DNA of 38,518 nt from Endozoicomonas arenosclerae (GTDB lineage: Bacteria; Pseudomonadota; Gammaproteobacteria; Pseudomonadales; Endozoicomonadaceae). Positions 17,630 through 26,576 of the stretch are shown here, piece by piece. How positions within the stretch are numbered: the first letter of the stretch is position 1; each line of letters opens with the position of its first letter. The notes under the pieces were generated by a model. It was not told the origin of the DNA. It did no database searches and was given only the letters and a program-made list of their open reading frames with translations. Position numbers and translations under genes: made by a program. The stretch spans positions 1-38,518 of the forward strand of contig NZ_LASA01000071.1 in assembly GCF_001562015.1 (NCBI RefSeq). The letters run 5' to 3'.

Positions 17630-18538
17630 CAATCTGAATTGATCTCTTGTATATTATTTACGCTGCTTAATAAAGAGCGAAAATTCTATTTCATAAATTT
17701 TATCAAGTCACGGCCCAATTAATTCGATTTAGTTGCATACACGACAGTAATTAGCTAAATATACTAAATAAGTGAATAAAAATTCATAATAAGTTAAATT
17801 TATTTTTATTGGTTTTTTGTAAGGTTTATTTGGTCTGGAAGATTTCGTGAAGAGAATCACAAACTCAAAATATCTTTTGACGAATTTTTCTTTATAAATG
17901 GAGGTGTGAAACATGACTGTATCCCTTGCTGCAAAGGGCTCGTAGCTAATTACTCCGGAGCTTGGTTCAGTGTTTAATTACTGTGCTTAAAATTTAACCG
18001 ATATTTATTGTTGATTTTACGTATTGAAAAGATTTAAATTCACACTGCGTCACAATTTTGAAACAGTCGTATGCTTTCAAGAAGCATTACAGGAAGTAAG
18101 CAATACGAAGTTCATTCTACCTAGTGTTGATTGAATAATAGTCTGTTAAAGCTGCTTTTTAATCTGATTAAATCGCAGGGCGCTGATGTATTTCCTGTAA
18201 AAAGATCAAATTTATAGGTAAGCCGGAAAATATCGGTGAATAAAAAATAAATGCCAGTTTTATTACTCGCTGTGATGGAACAGGCAGTAGAGCAAAAAGG
18301 CTATTAGTCTGATGCTCTCCTGGGCTGGAGCCCCTTTAATGTATTAAACCTGTTGGGGAAACAGGTGTTAGTAGTTGCGTTTTGAGGGATTACCTCAGGT
18401 GTCTGAATTCTATCAAATGTTGATAGAAAGACAGTCGAGAGGTCGCCTGCCGGGAATGGCGGTGTAGTGGCAAGGAGCCAAAAGCTCAAGCTGGCCAATA
18501 ATAAACACTATAAGTGGATAGCAAGGAAAAATAATAAA

Positions 18539-21154
18539 ATGTTCAGAAGAACTGCACTTAGTACGGCTATTGTCGTCGCTATGGGGGCTTCTGCTGGCTC
18601 TACGCTCGCCATTGCAGAAGAGAAAGAAGTTGAGAAGTTGGAGAAGATTCAGGTTACTGGTTCTCGAATTTCTCGTGTAGATGTTGAAGGCTCTACCCCT
18701 GTCACTGTTATTACCCGTCAAGATATCGAGCGTAGTGGTGAGTTAACTATTGCGGATGTCCTGCGTTCCAATAATCTCAACTCCTTCGGTTCTTTTCGTG
18801 AATCTTCCGGTAATTCATTTCAGAGTCAGTCAAATGTTTCTCTGAGAGGTATTGGCGCAGATAGAACTCTGATTCTATTGAACGGTAAACGTGTGCCTGG
18901 TTCGCCAACTATGGGTGGGTCAGCTGTAAACCTTAACACTCTTCCGGCTTCTATTGTTGAGCGTGTTGAAATTCTGACCGATGGCGGCTCTGCTGTTTAT
19001 GGCTCTGATGCTATCGCTGGTGTAATTAACATTATTCTGAAAACCGACTACGAAGGTGTTGAAATCACGGCTGGAGCCGGTCGTCCTAGTGAAAAAGGCG
19101 GCGATGAAGATAGCTTCAGTATTCTGGGTGGTACTGTAGGCGAAAAAGGGAGTATCACTTTCAACTTCGAGCACGATGAAAAAGCTATTATTTTTGATCG
19201 TGACCGTGATTACATCGGTGGCAAAGGCGCAAGCATCTATGGTCGTAATGTTGGCTATGTTGTGCCTGCTACAAATGATGACGGTTCAAATAAGCTGGAT
19301 GACGATGGTAAGCAGGTTTATACCATAGATCGAAGAGCGCTGGTGGGTTCTAAAGATGCCGACGGTAACTGTAAAGGTGATGGGTTCTTTAACTCCGGAG
19401 ACCTGTGTCGTTACGATTACACCAGTGATAAAGCAGCTACAGCTTCTCGTAAGAGAGATCAGTTCTTTGTCAACTCTGTATACCATGTTAATGACAACAT
19501 CGACTTTACCAACCGTTTCATGGTTTCGCGTGTTCAGAGTTTTGGTCAGTTTGCTCCTGCTGCAGCCTTCTTTACAGTTGATCCTAATACGACAGCGGGT
19601 GACCAGTTCTTCACTGAGCAAGGTATTAATAAAATAGACGCAGATAACGATGGCAAGTTTGAGTCAGCATCTGTGTATTACCGTTTCAATGGTATAGGAA
19701 CTCGTGACAACCTGGTGACTGATGTTCAGGGCGATTGGCTGAGCACTTTGTCCGGCAGCTTTGATAATGCCGCACTGGGTGATGTTAACTGGGAACTGAA
19801 CTTTCAATACAACAAAACGGATTCCAAAGAAAACGGCGAAGGTTATGTGTTTGAGCCAGCTGTTCAGGACGCTTTGGAAAAAGGTCAGTTTGTAAACGGT
19901 GAGTTCACCGATGAAGCCTATAAGAATATGACTTACGATACTTCTCGTAAGATCAAGATGGATTATAAGCATCTCGATGCTGGTTTTGGGTTTGACTTAG
20001 GTGAACTGAATGGCGGTGCTATTTCCTGGTATGCAGGTGCTGAGTTCAATTCCTGGGATTACAGTGATAAGTACGATGCTCAGAGTGAAGCCGGTAATGT
20101 TCTGGGTTCATCTGGTAACTCCTCTGGTGGTGATCGTAAGTCCAAGGCAGCATTTGTGGAAACCTTCCTGCCAGTAACCGATCAGCTGGAGCTTCAGGCT
20201 GCTTTGCGTTACGACGATTACAGTGATTTTGGCTCCAAGGTATCTCCCAAGGTTTCTGCTCGTTTCCAGCCAATGGATGAGTTGATGTTCCGTGCTTCTG
20301 CTGGACAAGGTTTCCGTGCTCCAAGTCTCTCCGACTTGTATGCAGCGGATAGTTTCTCTGCTGATGATGCTAAAGACTACGTCAAGTGTGATAAAGACGG
20401 TGTTGCTAACTGTGAAGAAGAACAGTACAACGTAACACGCAAGTCTAATGCAGATCTGAAAGCTGAAACTTCAACAAACTACAACTTGGGTGTTGTATTC
20501 AGTCCAATTGATACTGTAACCACCTCTCTGGATTACTACTGGATCAAAGTTGAGGACGTAATACTTCTGAACTCCCTCCAAAGTGTAATTAATCAGGAGC
20601 GTTCTACTGGGTCTTCTGATCTGATTGAACGGGATCTTGCAGGTAATATCACTGGTGCCAGCGTGAAAATGGTTAACTCTGGTACTCTTGAAACATCGGG
20701 TCTGGATTTGAAAGTTAACTGGAGTGATGATTTCAACTTCGGTACGCTCCGAGCAGATTTTGCCGGTACTTATATTCTGGAGTATAAGGAAGCTGAATTT
20801 GTCGAAGGTCCAGTTAATGACAAGATTGGCCGTGAAGGTCTTCCCGAAATGCGCTTTACAGCGGGTCTCGGTTACTCCGTTCAAAGCCATGACTTCTACC
20901 TGAGTGCAGAGTACATTGATAGTACTGCTCAGGACTTAACCGATGACTTTAAGGCAATCGGTAAAATCCCTTCAGTGACAACTTACAACTTTGCATACGG
21001 AGTTGAGTTGCCTTGGGATGGTCGCTTGACTATGGGTGTTCGGAATCTGACAAATGAAGAGCCTCCATATGTAAGCTCTACTGGTGATTTCGACGACGAA
21101 CTCTATGACATTCAGGGACGTACTTACTACGCGAAGTACACCCAGAGGTTCTAA
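18539..21154 (+). CDS. TonB-dependent outer-membrane receptor
   Basis: This 871-residue outer-membrane gated barrel imports large solutes using TonB energy. The ATG at 18539 has AAGGAA ten bases upstream and is followed by a signal peptide (MFRRTALSTAIVVAMGASAG, cleavage near residue 25). A TonB-box region (LEKIQVTGSRIS) and a plug domain follow, the latter with VTVITRQDIERSG, SNVSLRGIGADRTLILLNGK and RVEILTDGGSAVYGSDAIAG. The 22-strand-type barrel ends in the terminal Phe of YYAKYTQRF. A frame back to 18467 lacks a start site. A complete TonB2-type energiser follows, and divergently there is an M16 peptidase. Peptides or proteins are therefore the most likely ligands, though iron complexes or sugars remain possible. 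No Fur box is visible. Confidence 0.95.
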   Translation: MFRRTALSTAIVVAMGASAGSTLAIAEEKEVEKLEKIQVTGSRISRVDVEGSTPVTVITRQDIERSGELTIADVLRSNNLNSFGSFRESSGNSFQSQSNVSLRGIGADRTLILLNGKRVPGSPTMGGSAVNLNTLPASIVERVEILTDGGSAVYGSDAIAGVINIILKTDYEGVEITAGAGRPSEKGGDEDSFSILGGTVGEKGSITFNFEHDEKAIIFDRDRDYIGGKGASIYGRNVGYVVPATNDDGSNKLDDDGKQVYTIDRRALVGSKDADGNCKGDGFFNSGDLCRYDYTSDKAATASRKRDQFFVNSVYHVNDNIDFTNRFMVSRVQSFGQFAPAAAFFTVDPNTTAGDQFFTEQGINKIDADNDGKFESASVYYRFNGIGTRDNLVTDVQGDWLSTLSGSFDNAALGDVNWELNFQYNKTDSKENGEGYVFEPAVQDALEKGQFVNGEFTDEAYKNMTYDTSRKIKMDYKHLDAGFGFDLGELNGGAISWYAGAEFNSWDYSDKYDAQSEAGNVLGSSGNSSGGDRKSKAAFVETFLPVTDQLELQAALRYDDYSDFGSKVSPKVSARFQPMDELMFRASAGQGFRAPSLSDLYAADSFSADDAKDYVKCDKDGVANCEEEQYNVTRKSNADLKAETSTNYNLGVVFSPIDTVTTSLDYYWIKVEDVILLNSLQSVINQERSTGSSDLIERDLAGNITGASVKMVNSGTLETSGLDLKVNWSDDFNFGTLRADFAGTYILEYKEAEFVEGPVNDKIGREGLPEMRFTAGLGYSVQSHDFYLSAEYIDSTAQDLTDDFKAIGKIPSVTTYNFAYGVELPWDGRLTMGVRNLTNEEPPYVSSTGDFDDELYDIQGRTYYAKYTQRF

Positions 21155-21165
21155 TTTGAGTTCCG

Positions 21166-21198
21166 CCTGAGCACGACTTCGTCGTGTTCAGGTTGTTT
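21166..21198 (+). terminator. Hairpin after the TonB-dependent receptor gene
   Basis: CCTGAGCACGAC and GTCGTGTTCAGG form a 12-bp stem with one G-U pair around TTC, followed by TTGTTT. It may attenuate transcription between the receptor and the energiser genes, which start 74 bases after the receptor stop. Confidence 0.75.
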
Positions 21199-21239
21199 GT
21201 CTAATAATAACAACAACCTTTCATGGGAAATGGCAGTCC

Positions 21240-22043
21240 ATGACGACAATGAAAACAAAAACTCACAAGGTTAAAAGCCTGTGCAGTGTACTTGCATTAA
21301 GTACTGCGATATCGGCTTCATTACTCTCCCCCGTTGCATTGGCAGAAGATCCTCTTTCCAGTGCGTTATCTACTCAACAAAAAACCGATAAGGCTTCACA
21401 GGTTTCCCAGGTCAAGGTAGACAAACTGTCTAACCAGACCCAGGATTTATTAGCTGATTATAAAGGTGTAATTCGTCAGGTTGAGGCATTAAAAGTCTAC
21501 AACCGTCAATTGCAGAAAGTGGTTAATGCCCAGCAAAGTGAAATTCAATCCATGCTGGAGCAAATCAAAACCCTGGACCAGACTAATATTGAGATTACTC
21601 CTCTCATGTTGAAAATGGTCGACGCTCTGGAAGAGTTTATTGAGCTGGATGTTCCCTTCCAGATGAAAGAACGTCGTGATCGTGTTGTTCGACTGAAAGA
21701 AACTCTGGACAGTCCAAACGTCACCACTTCAGAAAAATACCGCAAAATTCTTGAGTCCTACCAGATTGAAACTGACTTTGGCCGAACCATCGAAGCCTAT
21801 GAAGCCAGTCTGGGTGAGGGTGATGATACCCGTACTTATAACTTCCTCCGTATTGGTCGTGTAGCTCTGCTTTATCAATCCCTGGATGGTGCTGAAACCG
21901 GACAGTGGAACAAGGAAACCCGTCAGTGGGAAGTCCTGCCAGAAAGCTACCGTGCTGGTGTAAACCAGGGCCTGAAAATTGCCCGCAAACAGGCGCCGCA
22001 TAACCTGATCAAATTGCCTGTTCGTACAGCGGAGGATGCGTAA
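21240..22043 (+). CDS. DUF3450 family periplasmic coiled-coil protein of a TonB2-type system
   Basis: This 267-residue protein has a signal peptide (KVKSLCSVLALSTAISASLL, cleavage after VALA). A long predicted coiled coil follows (about 50-115), then the conserved DUF3450 segments DALEEFIELDVPF, EKYRKILESYQIETDFGRTI and LRIGRVALLYQSLDG. The family occurs as the first gene of TonB2-type clusters in marine Gammaproteobacteria. Its stop overlaps the next start (TAATG), so translation is probably coupled. A role as periplasmic partner of the TtpC-like protein is inferred from this constant neighbourhood. Confidence 0.9.
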   Translation: MTTMKTKTHKVKSLCSVLALSTAISASLLSPVALAEDPLSSALSTQQKTDKASQVSQVKVDKLSNQTQDLLADYKGVIRQVEALKVYNRQLQKVVNAQQSEIQSMLEQIKTLDQTNIEITPLMLKMVDALEEFIELDVPFQMKERRDRVVRLKETLDSPNVTTSEKYRKILESYQIETDFGRTIEAYEASLGEGDDTRTYNFLRIGRVALLYQSLDGAETGQWNKETRQWEVLPESYRAGVNQGLKIARKQAPHNLIKLPVRTAEDA

Positions 22044-23467
22044 TGAAGTACCTTCAAACTTTAAAGAAAGCGATTAAACCCGTTGCTATCGCAATGGCTG
22101 TGGGTATTGCTGCCCCGGCATCCGCAGAAACAGGTCTGACTGCTCTGCAGGGGTTGCTGGATAAAATCAAGCAAGACGGCGTAACTGAAAGCCGGGAGAA
22201 CCGTGCCCGCGAAGCGCGTTTCCTGAAAGAAAAAAACAATCAACAGCAGTTGCTGGCAGAAGCCAAAGCTGAGCTGAAAGCTCAGGAAGCATTGAGTGAT
22301 AAACTGCTTAAGCAGTCTGATGCCAACGAGCAAGAACTGAAAGAAACTCAAAATACTCTTGATATCCGTTCCGGCGAACTTAAAGAGCTGTTTGGTGTTG
22401 TACGTCAGTTCGCAGGTGATAACAGGGGTGTTTTCGAAGCGTCCATGATCACGGCTCAATATCCTGAGCGTACAGCTTTTATGGCAGAGATGGCGGAAAG
22501 CAAAAAACTGCCTACTACGGCCAAGCTGGAAATGTTCTGGCATGAAATTCTACAGGAGATGGTAGAAGCAGGGCGAGTAGTGAAAATGCCTGCAACTGTT
22601 GTCTATGGTGAAGGTAACGAAGCTCAGAAAGACATCATTCGTGTCGGTACCTTTAATGCTATCGCTGATGGTAAATACCTGAACTACTCACCGGCCGTTG
22701 GCAAATTCCAGGAGCTGTCCCGTCAGCCAGACTCTTCCATTCTTTCTTCAGTAGAAGGGCTGGAACAGTCCACTTCAGGCTTTGTTCCTTTTTATGTTGA
22801 CCCATCTAGAGGTCAGATTCTTTCCCTGCTGGTCCAGAGTCCAAGTGTTACTGAGCGTATTGATCAAGGTGGCGTAGTCGGTTATGTCATTCTGGGCCTC
22901 GGTGCTTTGGGTATGCTGCTGGCACTGTTCTGCTACCTGAACCTGACCCGTATTGGTCTGGGTATCAACAAACAGCAGAAATCCGAGCAGGTCATCAAAG
23001 GGAATCCTCTGGGTGAGATTATGCAAACTTACCAGGATAACCGTGAATCGGACCTGGAAACCCTGGAGCTCAAGCTGGACGAAATCATCATGCGTTCTGC
23101 TCCTTCCATTGAGCGCGGTGTCGGTTCCATCAAACTGATCGCTTCCGTTGCTCCACTGCTGGGTCTGTTGGGTACTGTGGTAGGTATGATTGCAACCTTC
23201 CAGGCCATTACCCTGTTTGGTACCGGTGATCCTAAGTTGATGGCTAACGGTATTTCCGAAGCTTTGGTTACCACAATGCTGGGTCTGGTTGTTGCGATTC
23301 CAACCCTGTTTGCCCACAGCCTGGTACAAAGCAAGAGCCGTCGTATGATTCAGGTGCTCGAAGAACAGAGTGCAGGCTTCATTGCCAAGCATCAGGAGCA
23401 GGATCTGAATACCGGTGCCCGTAGTGTGAGGTCTTCTGTAAGTCCTCAGGACGCGCAACCCGCCTAA
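22043..23467 (+). CDS. TtpC-like long ExbB (MotA/TolQ/ExbB proton channel family)
   Basis: This 474-residue inner-membrane protein resembles TtpC, the fourth component of Vibrio TonB2 systems. It has a signal-type N-terminus (LKKAIKPVAIAMAVGIAAPA) and a long periplasmic region with a coiled coil (about 45-115). A transmembrane helix follows (VVGYVILGLGALGMLLALFC), then the MotA/TolQ/ExbB domain with VAPLLGLLGTVVGMIATFQA and ISEALVTTMLGLVVAIPTLF. The extra periplasmic part is what separates TtpC from ordinary ExbB. It overlaps the DUF3450 gene by one base and is followed by the short ExbB after 13 bases. In Vibrio, TtpC is required for TonB2-dependent uptake. Confidence 0.9.
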   Translation: MKYLQTLKKAIKPVAIAMAVGIAAPASAETGLTALQGLLDKIKQDGVTESRENRAREARFLKEKNNQQQLLAEAKAELKAQEALSDKLLKQSDANEQELKETQNTLDIRSGELKELFGVVRQFAGDNRGVFEASMITAQYPERTAFMAEMAESKKLPTTAKLEMFWHEILQEMVEAGRVVKMPATVVYGEGNEAQKDIIRVGTFNAIADGKYLNYSPAVGKFQELSRQPDSSILSSVEGLEQSTSGFVPFYVDPSRGQILSLLVQSPSVTERIDQGGVVGYVILGLGALGMLLALFCYLNLTRIGLGINKQQKSEQVIKGNPLGEIMQTYQDNRESDLETLELKLDEIIMRSAPSIERGVGSIKLIASVAPLLGLLGTVVGMIATFQAITLFGTGDPKLMANGISEALVTTMLGLVVAIPTLFAHSLVQSKSRRMIQVLEEQSAGFIAKHQEQDLNTGARSVRSSVSPQDAQPA

Positions 23468-23480
23468 GGAGGAGTTGGAT

Positions 23481-24002
23481 ATGCTCTGGTTAATAGAAGA
23501 GCTCGAATCCATCCGCCGTTTTCTGGGCATGGGCGGCGATGTACTGATGATGTTGTTCGTACTGACCCTGCTGCTTTGGGTTTTGGTAATTGAGCGTTAT
23601 CTCTACTTTTTTACCGAATACCCAAAGCTGATCAAGCAGACCATGGCAGACTGGGATGCCAGGACAGACAAACTGTCCTGGAACGCCAAGAAGATTCGAT
23701 TGGCTATGATCTCTGAAGTCTCTCTGAGTGTGAATCGTGGGATGCCCATGATTAAAACTCTGATAGCGCTTTGTCCTCTGCTGGGTCTGTTGGGAACTGT
23801 GGTAGGTATGGTTTCTGTATTTGATGTACTGGCTGTAACCGGGACAGGTAGTCCCAGGGCCATGGCATCAGGTATTTCAAAAGCCACTATCCCAACAATG
23901 GCAGGTATGGTTGCAGCACTCTCTGGCCTTTATTTCAGTGCCTTGCTGGAGAAGCGTGCAAACCGGGCAACGCATCAGGTTTCAGACTCATTACAGCATT
24001 AA
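23481..24002 (+). CDS. exbB: ExbB biopolymer transport protein (short form)
   Basis: This 173-residue inner-membrane protein is the proton channel subunit that drives TonB. It shows an N-terminal helix (VLMMLFVLTLLLWVLVIERY) and the conserved pair ALCPLLGLLGTVVGMVSVFD and ISKATIPTMAGMVAALSGLY. AAGGAGGA overlaps the TtpC stop codon and lies seven bases before ATG 23481. A TTG two codons upstream is unlikely. The length suits ExbB2-type proteins, shorter than E. coli ExbB (244 aa). A 146-base spacer separates it from exbD; I see nothing in that spacer except the exbD ribosome binding site. Confidence 0.93.
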   Translation: MLWLIEELESIRRFLGMGGDVLMMLFVLTLLLWVLVIERYLYFFTEYPKLIKQTMADWDARTDKLSWNAKKIRLAMISEVSLSVNRGMPMIKTLIALCPLLGLLGTVVGMVSVFDVLAVTGTGSPRAMASGISKATIPTMAGMVAALSGLYFSALLEKRANRATHQVSDSLQH

Positions 24003-24148
24003 GCAGCTTTGAGCTTGGCAGTGCTGAGTTCATAAAAAGAAGAATAACTATTACTCATCCGCAGTCATAAGGGTGTGTCACAGCTGAACTGTTAAGTAGA
24101 GCTTTACAGAAATCTGTGGCAAACCTTCAGGGATGGGAGGAACGAAAA

Positions 24149-24553
24149 ATGAGAAGACGTTACAGTAACGGCGCTCAGGAAGAAGCAGGAATCGATATGA
24201 CCCCGATGCTCGACATCGTGTTCATCATGTTGATCTTCTTCATTGTGACAACGTCGTTTATTAAGGAAGCGGGTATCGATGTAAACAGACCTACTGCGAA
24301 TTCAGCCCAGGTAGTCAAAAAAGGCAACATTATGATTGCTGTCAGTGACACCGGTGCAGTCTGGATCGATAAGCGTCGAGTTGAAGTCGGAGCGGTTCGT
24401 GCCAACGTGGAACGACTGAAAGCTGAGAATCCGGAAGGGGCCGTAGTTATCCAGGCGGATAAGGAAGCGAAGTCCGGAATTGTGGTTGAAGTCATGGATC
24501 AGGTCAGGCTGGCAGGGGTCTACAGTATCTCGATTTCAGCGAAAGAGCAGTAA
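24149..24553 (+). CDS. exbD: ExbD biopolymer transport protein
   Basis: This 134-residue partner of ExbB has one transmembrane helix near the N-terminus (DIVFIMLIFFIVTTSFI). Asp22 matches the essential proton-carrying Asp25 of E. coli ExbD, and the preceding IDMTPMLD is the family signature. The periplasmic domain contains AVSDTGAVWIDKRRV and AVVIQADKEAKSGIVVEVMD. GGAGG lies eight bases before ATG 24149, which is why the longer frame from 24116 is not used. It is followed by tonB after 14 bases. Confidence 0.95.
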   Translation: MRRRYSNGAQEEAGIDMTPMLDIVFIMLIFFIVTTSFIKEAGIDVNRPTANSAQVVKKGNIMIAVSDTGAVWIDKRRVEVGAVRANVERLKAENPEGAVVIQADKEAKSGIVVEVMDQVRLAGVYSISISAKEQ

Positions 24554-24567
24554 GGCTGGAGGCGCCC

Positions 24568-25188
24568 ATGCGTTATCTGATATCTCTGGGTCTTGGCTTT
24601 GCTGTTGCACTGGGTTTGTTTGCCGTCATGAATGCGCTGGTTAACAGCAACAAACATGAACTGGTAAATGCTGATGATACTCGAATCAGTGAGTTTATCC
24701 GGTTGCAGCGCCCCGAGACCATTAAAGAAAAGAAAAGGGAAATACCCAAACCTCAGCCTAAAAAGCCGCCACCCCCACCGGAAATGAAGATTTCCCAACA
24801 GGTGGATAAGCCGGTGATTGAACAGGTCAAAATGGACATTCCAAAGATGGATGTAGATCTTGATCTGGCGGTAGGCGATGGCGTTGGCTCTTTTGCATCC
24901 AGTGGAGTGGCTTCCAGTGGTGGGCCGGTAGCTCTGAATAAGTTCAGCCCAATGTATCCCAGAAAAGCTCTGCAAAGCGGATTGGGAGGAAGTGTTGTCT
25001 TCCAGTATACGGTCTCTAAGGAAGGGCGAGTTACTGATGTCAAAATTCTTAGAGAAAAGCCCAGAGGCAAGGGGTTTGGTAAAGCCATTAAAAAGGCTGC
25101 AGCCAAATGGAAGTTCAAGCCTGCAATGGAAGACGGTGTTGCTATAGCCCGAACCCAGCAGCAGGAATATGAATTTACATTGGAGTAA
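24568..25188 (+). CDS. tonB: TonB energy transducer (TonB2-type)
   Basis: This 206-residue protein transmits proton-motive energy from ExbB/ExbD to outer-membrane receptors. It has a short N-terminal anchor (LISLGLGFAVALGLFAVMNA), a Pro/Lys-rich periplasm-spanning part (IPKPQPKKPPPPPEMK) and the TonB C-terminal domain from about residue 125 (FSPMYPRKALQSGLGGSVVF, AAAKWKFKPAM). The anchor lacks the E. coli SxxxH histidine wording, as is usual in TonB2 proteins. GGAGG lies six bases before the ATG. The short linker and neighbouring TtpC gene suggest a system dedicated to the receptor at 18539-21154. Confidence 0.94.
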   Translation: MRYLISLGLGFAVALGLFAVMNALVNSNKHELVNADDTRISEFIRLQRPETIKEKKREIPKPQPKKPPPPPEMKISQQVDKPVIEQVKMDIPKMDVDLDLAVGDGVGSFASSGVASSGGPVALNKFSPMYPRKALQSGLGGSVVFQYTVSKEGRVTDVKILREKPRGKGFGKAIKKAAAKWKFKPAMEDGVAIARTQQQEYEFTLE

Positions 25189-25191
25189 ACC

Positions 25192-26442
25192 ATGAATGGA
25201 ATTAAGCGATTGCTGTCAAAAAAGGCTGCGCTCTCCTTAGTGGTTGCAGGGCTGAGTATTGCATTAGTGCAGCCCGTAAGTGCAGCGCCTAAAAAAGCAC
25301 CTGAGCTGAGAAAGACAACCTATAAATACCTCCAGAAAGCCCAGGAGCAAATGGCTGAAGATGATTATGCTTCAGCCCAGGCGAGTCTGGAGCATGCTCT
25401 TGGTAAGGTGAAGAACGTAAAGTTCGACAAAGCCGCTATCAATCAAATGCTAGGTGTTGTTTATGCCAATCAGGAGCAGTTTAAAAAGGCTCTGAAATTC
25501 TTCAAGGCATCATTGGCTGATGATGCGCTGCATCAACCTGCAGCACAGCAAGTAAGGTATAACCTTGCTCAGCTATTAATGATGCAAGGAGAATATAAGG
25601 AAGGTATTGACGTTCTACTCGAGTGGATGGCAAACCTTGAAGAAGGTGTAGCTATACCTGCCAGAGCCTGGATTATGCTGGCAAACGGATACTCTCGCTT
25701 GAACCAGTGGGAGAACGTTATAGAGCCAGCTACCAAAGCTATTAAGGTATCCAAGGAACCCCCCGAGTCCTGGTATACGTTGCTGCTGGCAGCGCACTAC
25801 GAGCTGAAGGACATCCCAAGTGCCATCAAGGTGCTTGAGACTTTGGTGAAGATTGCGCCTCAGAAGAAAAAATACTGGCAACAGCTGTCTGGCATGAATA
25901 TGTCGATCAAGCGTGACCGTCAGGCTCTGGCTGCTCTGCGTGCTGCATATAGACATGGTCTTTATGACAAAGAAAGTGACTACACTCAGTTGGCTAACTT
26001 TCTAACATTTCGTCGTGTGCCATATCAGGCAGGTATTGTTTATCAGGACGGCCTGGACAAAGGGGTTATTGAAGCAAACTTTGATAACTACAAACGTCTG
26101 GCTAACTTCTGGTCTCATGCTAAAGAGTCTCGTAAAGCGGTTGAAGCATTTTACGAAGCTTTGGCATTGAGGAGTGATGCTGATCTGCAATTGAAGCTCG
26201 GCCGAATGTTAGCTCAGTCTGAACGTTTTGATGAGTTGCTGAAACTTGCTGCAGAACCTGCCGATGGCATGAAAGATAAACATACGGGTGAAATGCTGTT
26301 CCTGTCGGGTATGGCTCACTACCAGTTGGGCAATACTCGCAAATCTCTGGAATTGATGCGCAAAGCGGCCGAAATTAAGAGCAGCCGAGGCAAAGCCAAT
26401 TCCTGGATTGGGTTCCTGGAACAGGATCTTAGCAGTAGCTGA
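25192..26442 (+). CDS. Periplasmic TPR protein of the TonB2-type operon
   Basis: This 416-residue protein has a signal peptide (ALSLVVAGLSIALVQPVSA, cleavage before APKK). TPR-like helical pairs cover most of its length (AQEQMAEDDYASAQASLEHA, INQMLGVVYANQEQFKKALK, LLAAHYELKDIPSAIKVLET, AHYQLGNTRKSLELMRKAAE). TPR proteins of this kind regularly close TonB2/TtpC operons. They are thought to scaffold the periplasmic part, which is a neighbourhood-based inference. It begins three bases after the tonB stop and is followed by a GC-rich hairpin that should end the operon. Confidence 0.9.
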   Translation: MNGIKRLLSKKAALSLVVAGLSIALVQPVSAAPKKAPELRKTTYKYLQKAQEQMAEDDYASAQASLEHALGKVKNVKFDKAAINQMLGVVYANQEQFKKALKFFKASLADDALHQPAAQQVRYNLAQLLMMQGEYKEGIDVLLEWMANLEEGVAIPARAWIMLANGYSRLNQWENVIEPATKAIKVSKEPPESWYTLLLAAHYELKDIPSAIKVLETLVKIAPQKKKYWQQLSGMNMSIKRDRQALAALRAAYRHGLYDKESDYTQLANFLTFRRVPYQAGIVYQDGLDKGVIEANFDNYKRLANFWSHAKESRKAVEAFYEALALRSDADLQLKLGRMLAQSERFDELLKLAAEPADGMKDKHTGEMLFLSGMAHYQLGNTRKSLELMRKAAEIKSSRGKANSWIGFLEQDLSSS

Positions 26443-26500
26443 TCTATGACTGGGCAAAGGCACCTGCCGCAGAAATAGTTTAGAAGTTCATGTCTGTTCT

Positions 26501-26556
26501 CCCCCCTCCCTCTGACTGCCATACGGGTTAACACCCGGGTGGGAGGGGGGATTCTT
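26501..26556 (+). terminator. GC-rich hairpin ending the TonB2-type operon
   Basis: CCCCCCTCCC (26501-26510) and GGGAGGGGGG (26541-26550) pair perfectly over 10 bp around a 30-base loop that holds a smaller CGGGT/ACCCG pairing. The tail ATTCTT is only weakly T-rich. Confidence 0.7.
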
Positions 26557-26576
26557 CACTTCTAAAGGACTGTTTT

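Larger units (their letters stand above)
17442..18538. other. AT-rich 1.1 kb divergent intergenic region
   Basis: This region lies between the divergently transcribed M16 peptidase and TonB-dependent receptor genes. Its left part holds three repeat structures, listed separately. The middle (about 17640-18270) is very AT-rich and I see no gene in it. The right part (18315-18370) could fold into two short hairpins, GGGCT/AGCCC and ACCTGTT/AACAGGT, in the receptor leader. No Fur box, cobalamin riboswitch or other known element could be recognised. Confidence 0.6.

Noticed and set aside
17729-17914. Minus-strand 61-codon frame in the AT-rich intergenic region
   Set aside because: Composition is dominated by Lys, Tyr, Phe and Ile as expected from AT-rich non-coding DNA, and no good ribosome binding site or homology wording is seen.
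18301-18538. Cobalamin or other known riboswitch in the receptor leader
   Set aside because: Short hairpins exist, but I could not find the conserved cobalamin box or any other riboswitch core.
17442-18538. Fur-controlled iron receptor promoter
   Set aside because: No GATAATGATTATCATTATC-like 19-mer could be found in the region.
22775-23530. Long minus-strand frame of 251 codons
   Set aside because: It is antisense to the well-supported TtpC-like gene and has the Gln/Thr/His-rich composition of a shadow frame.
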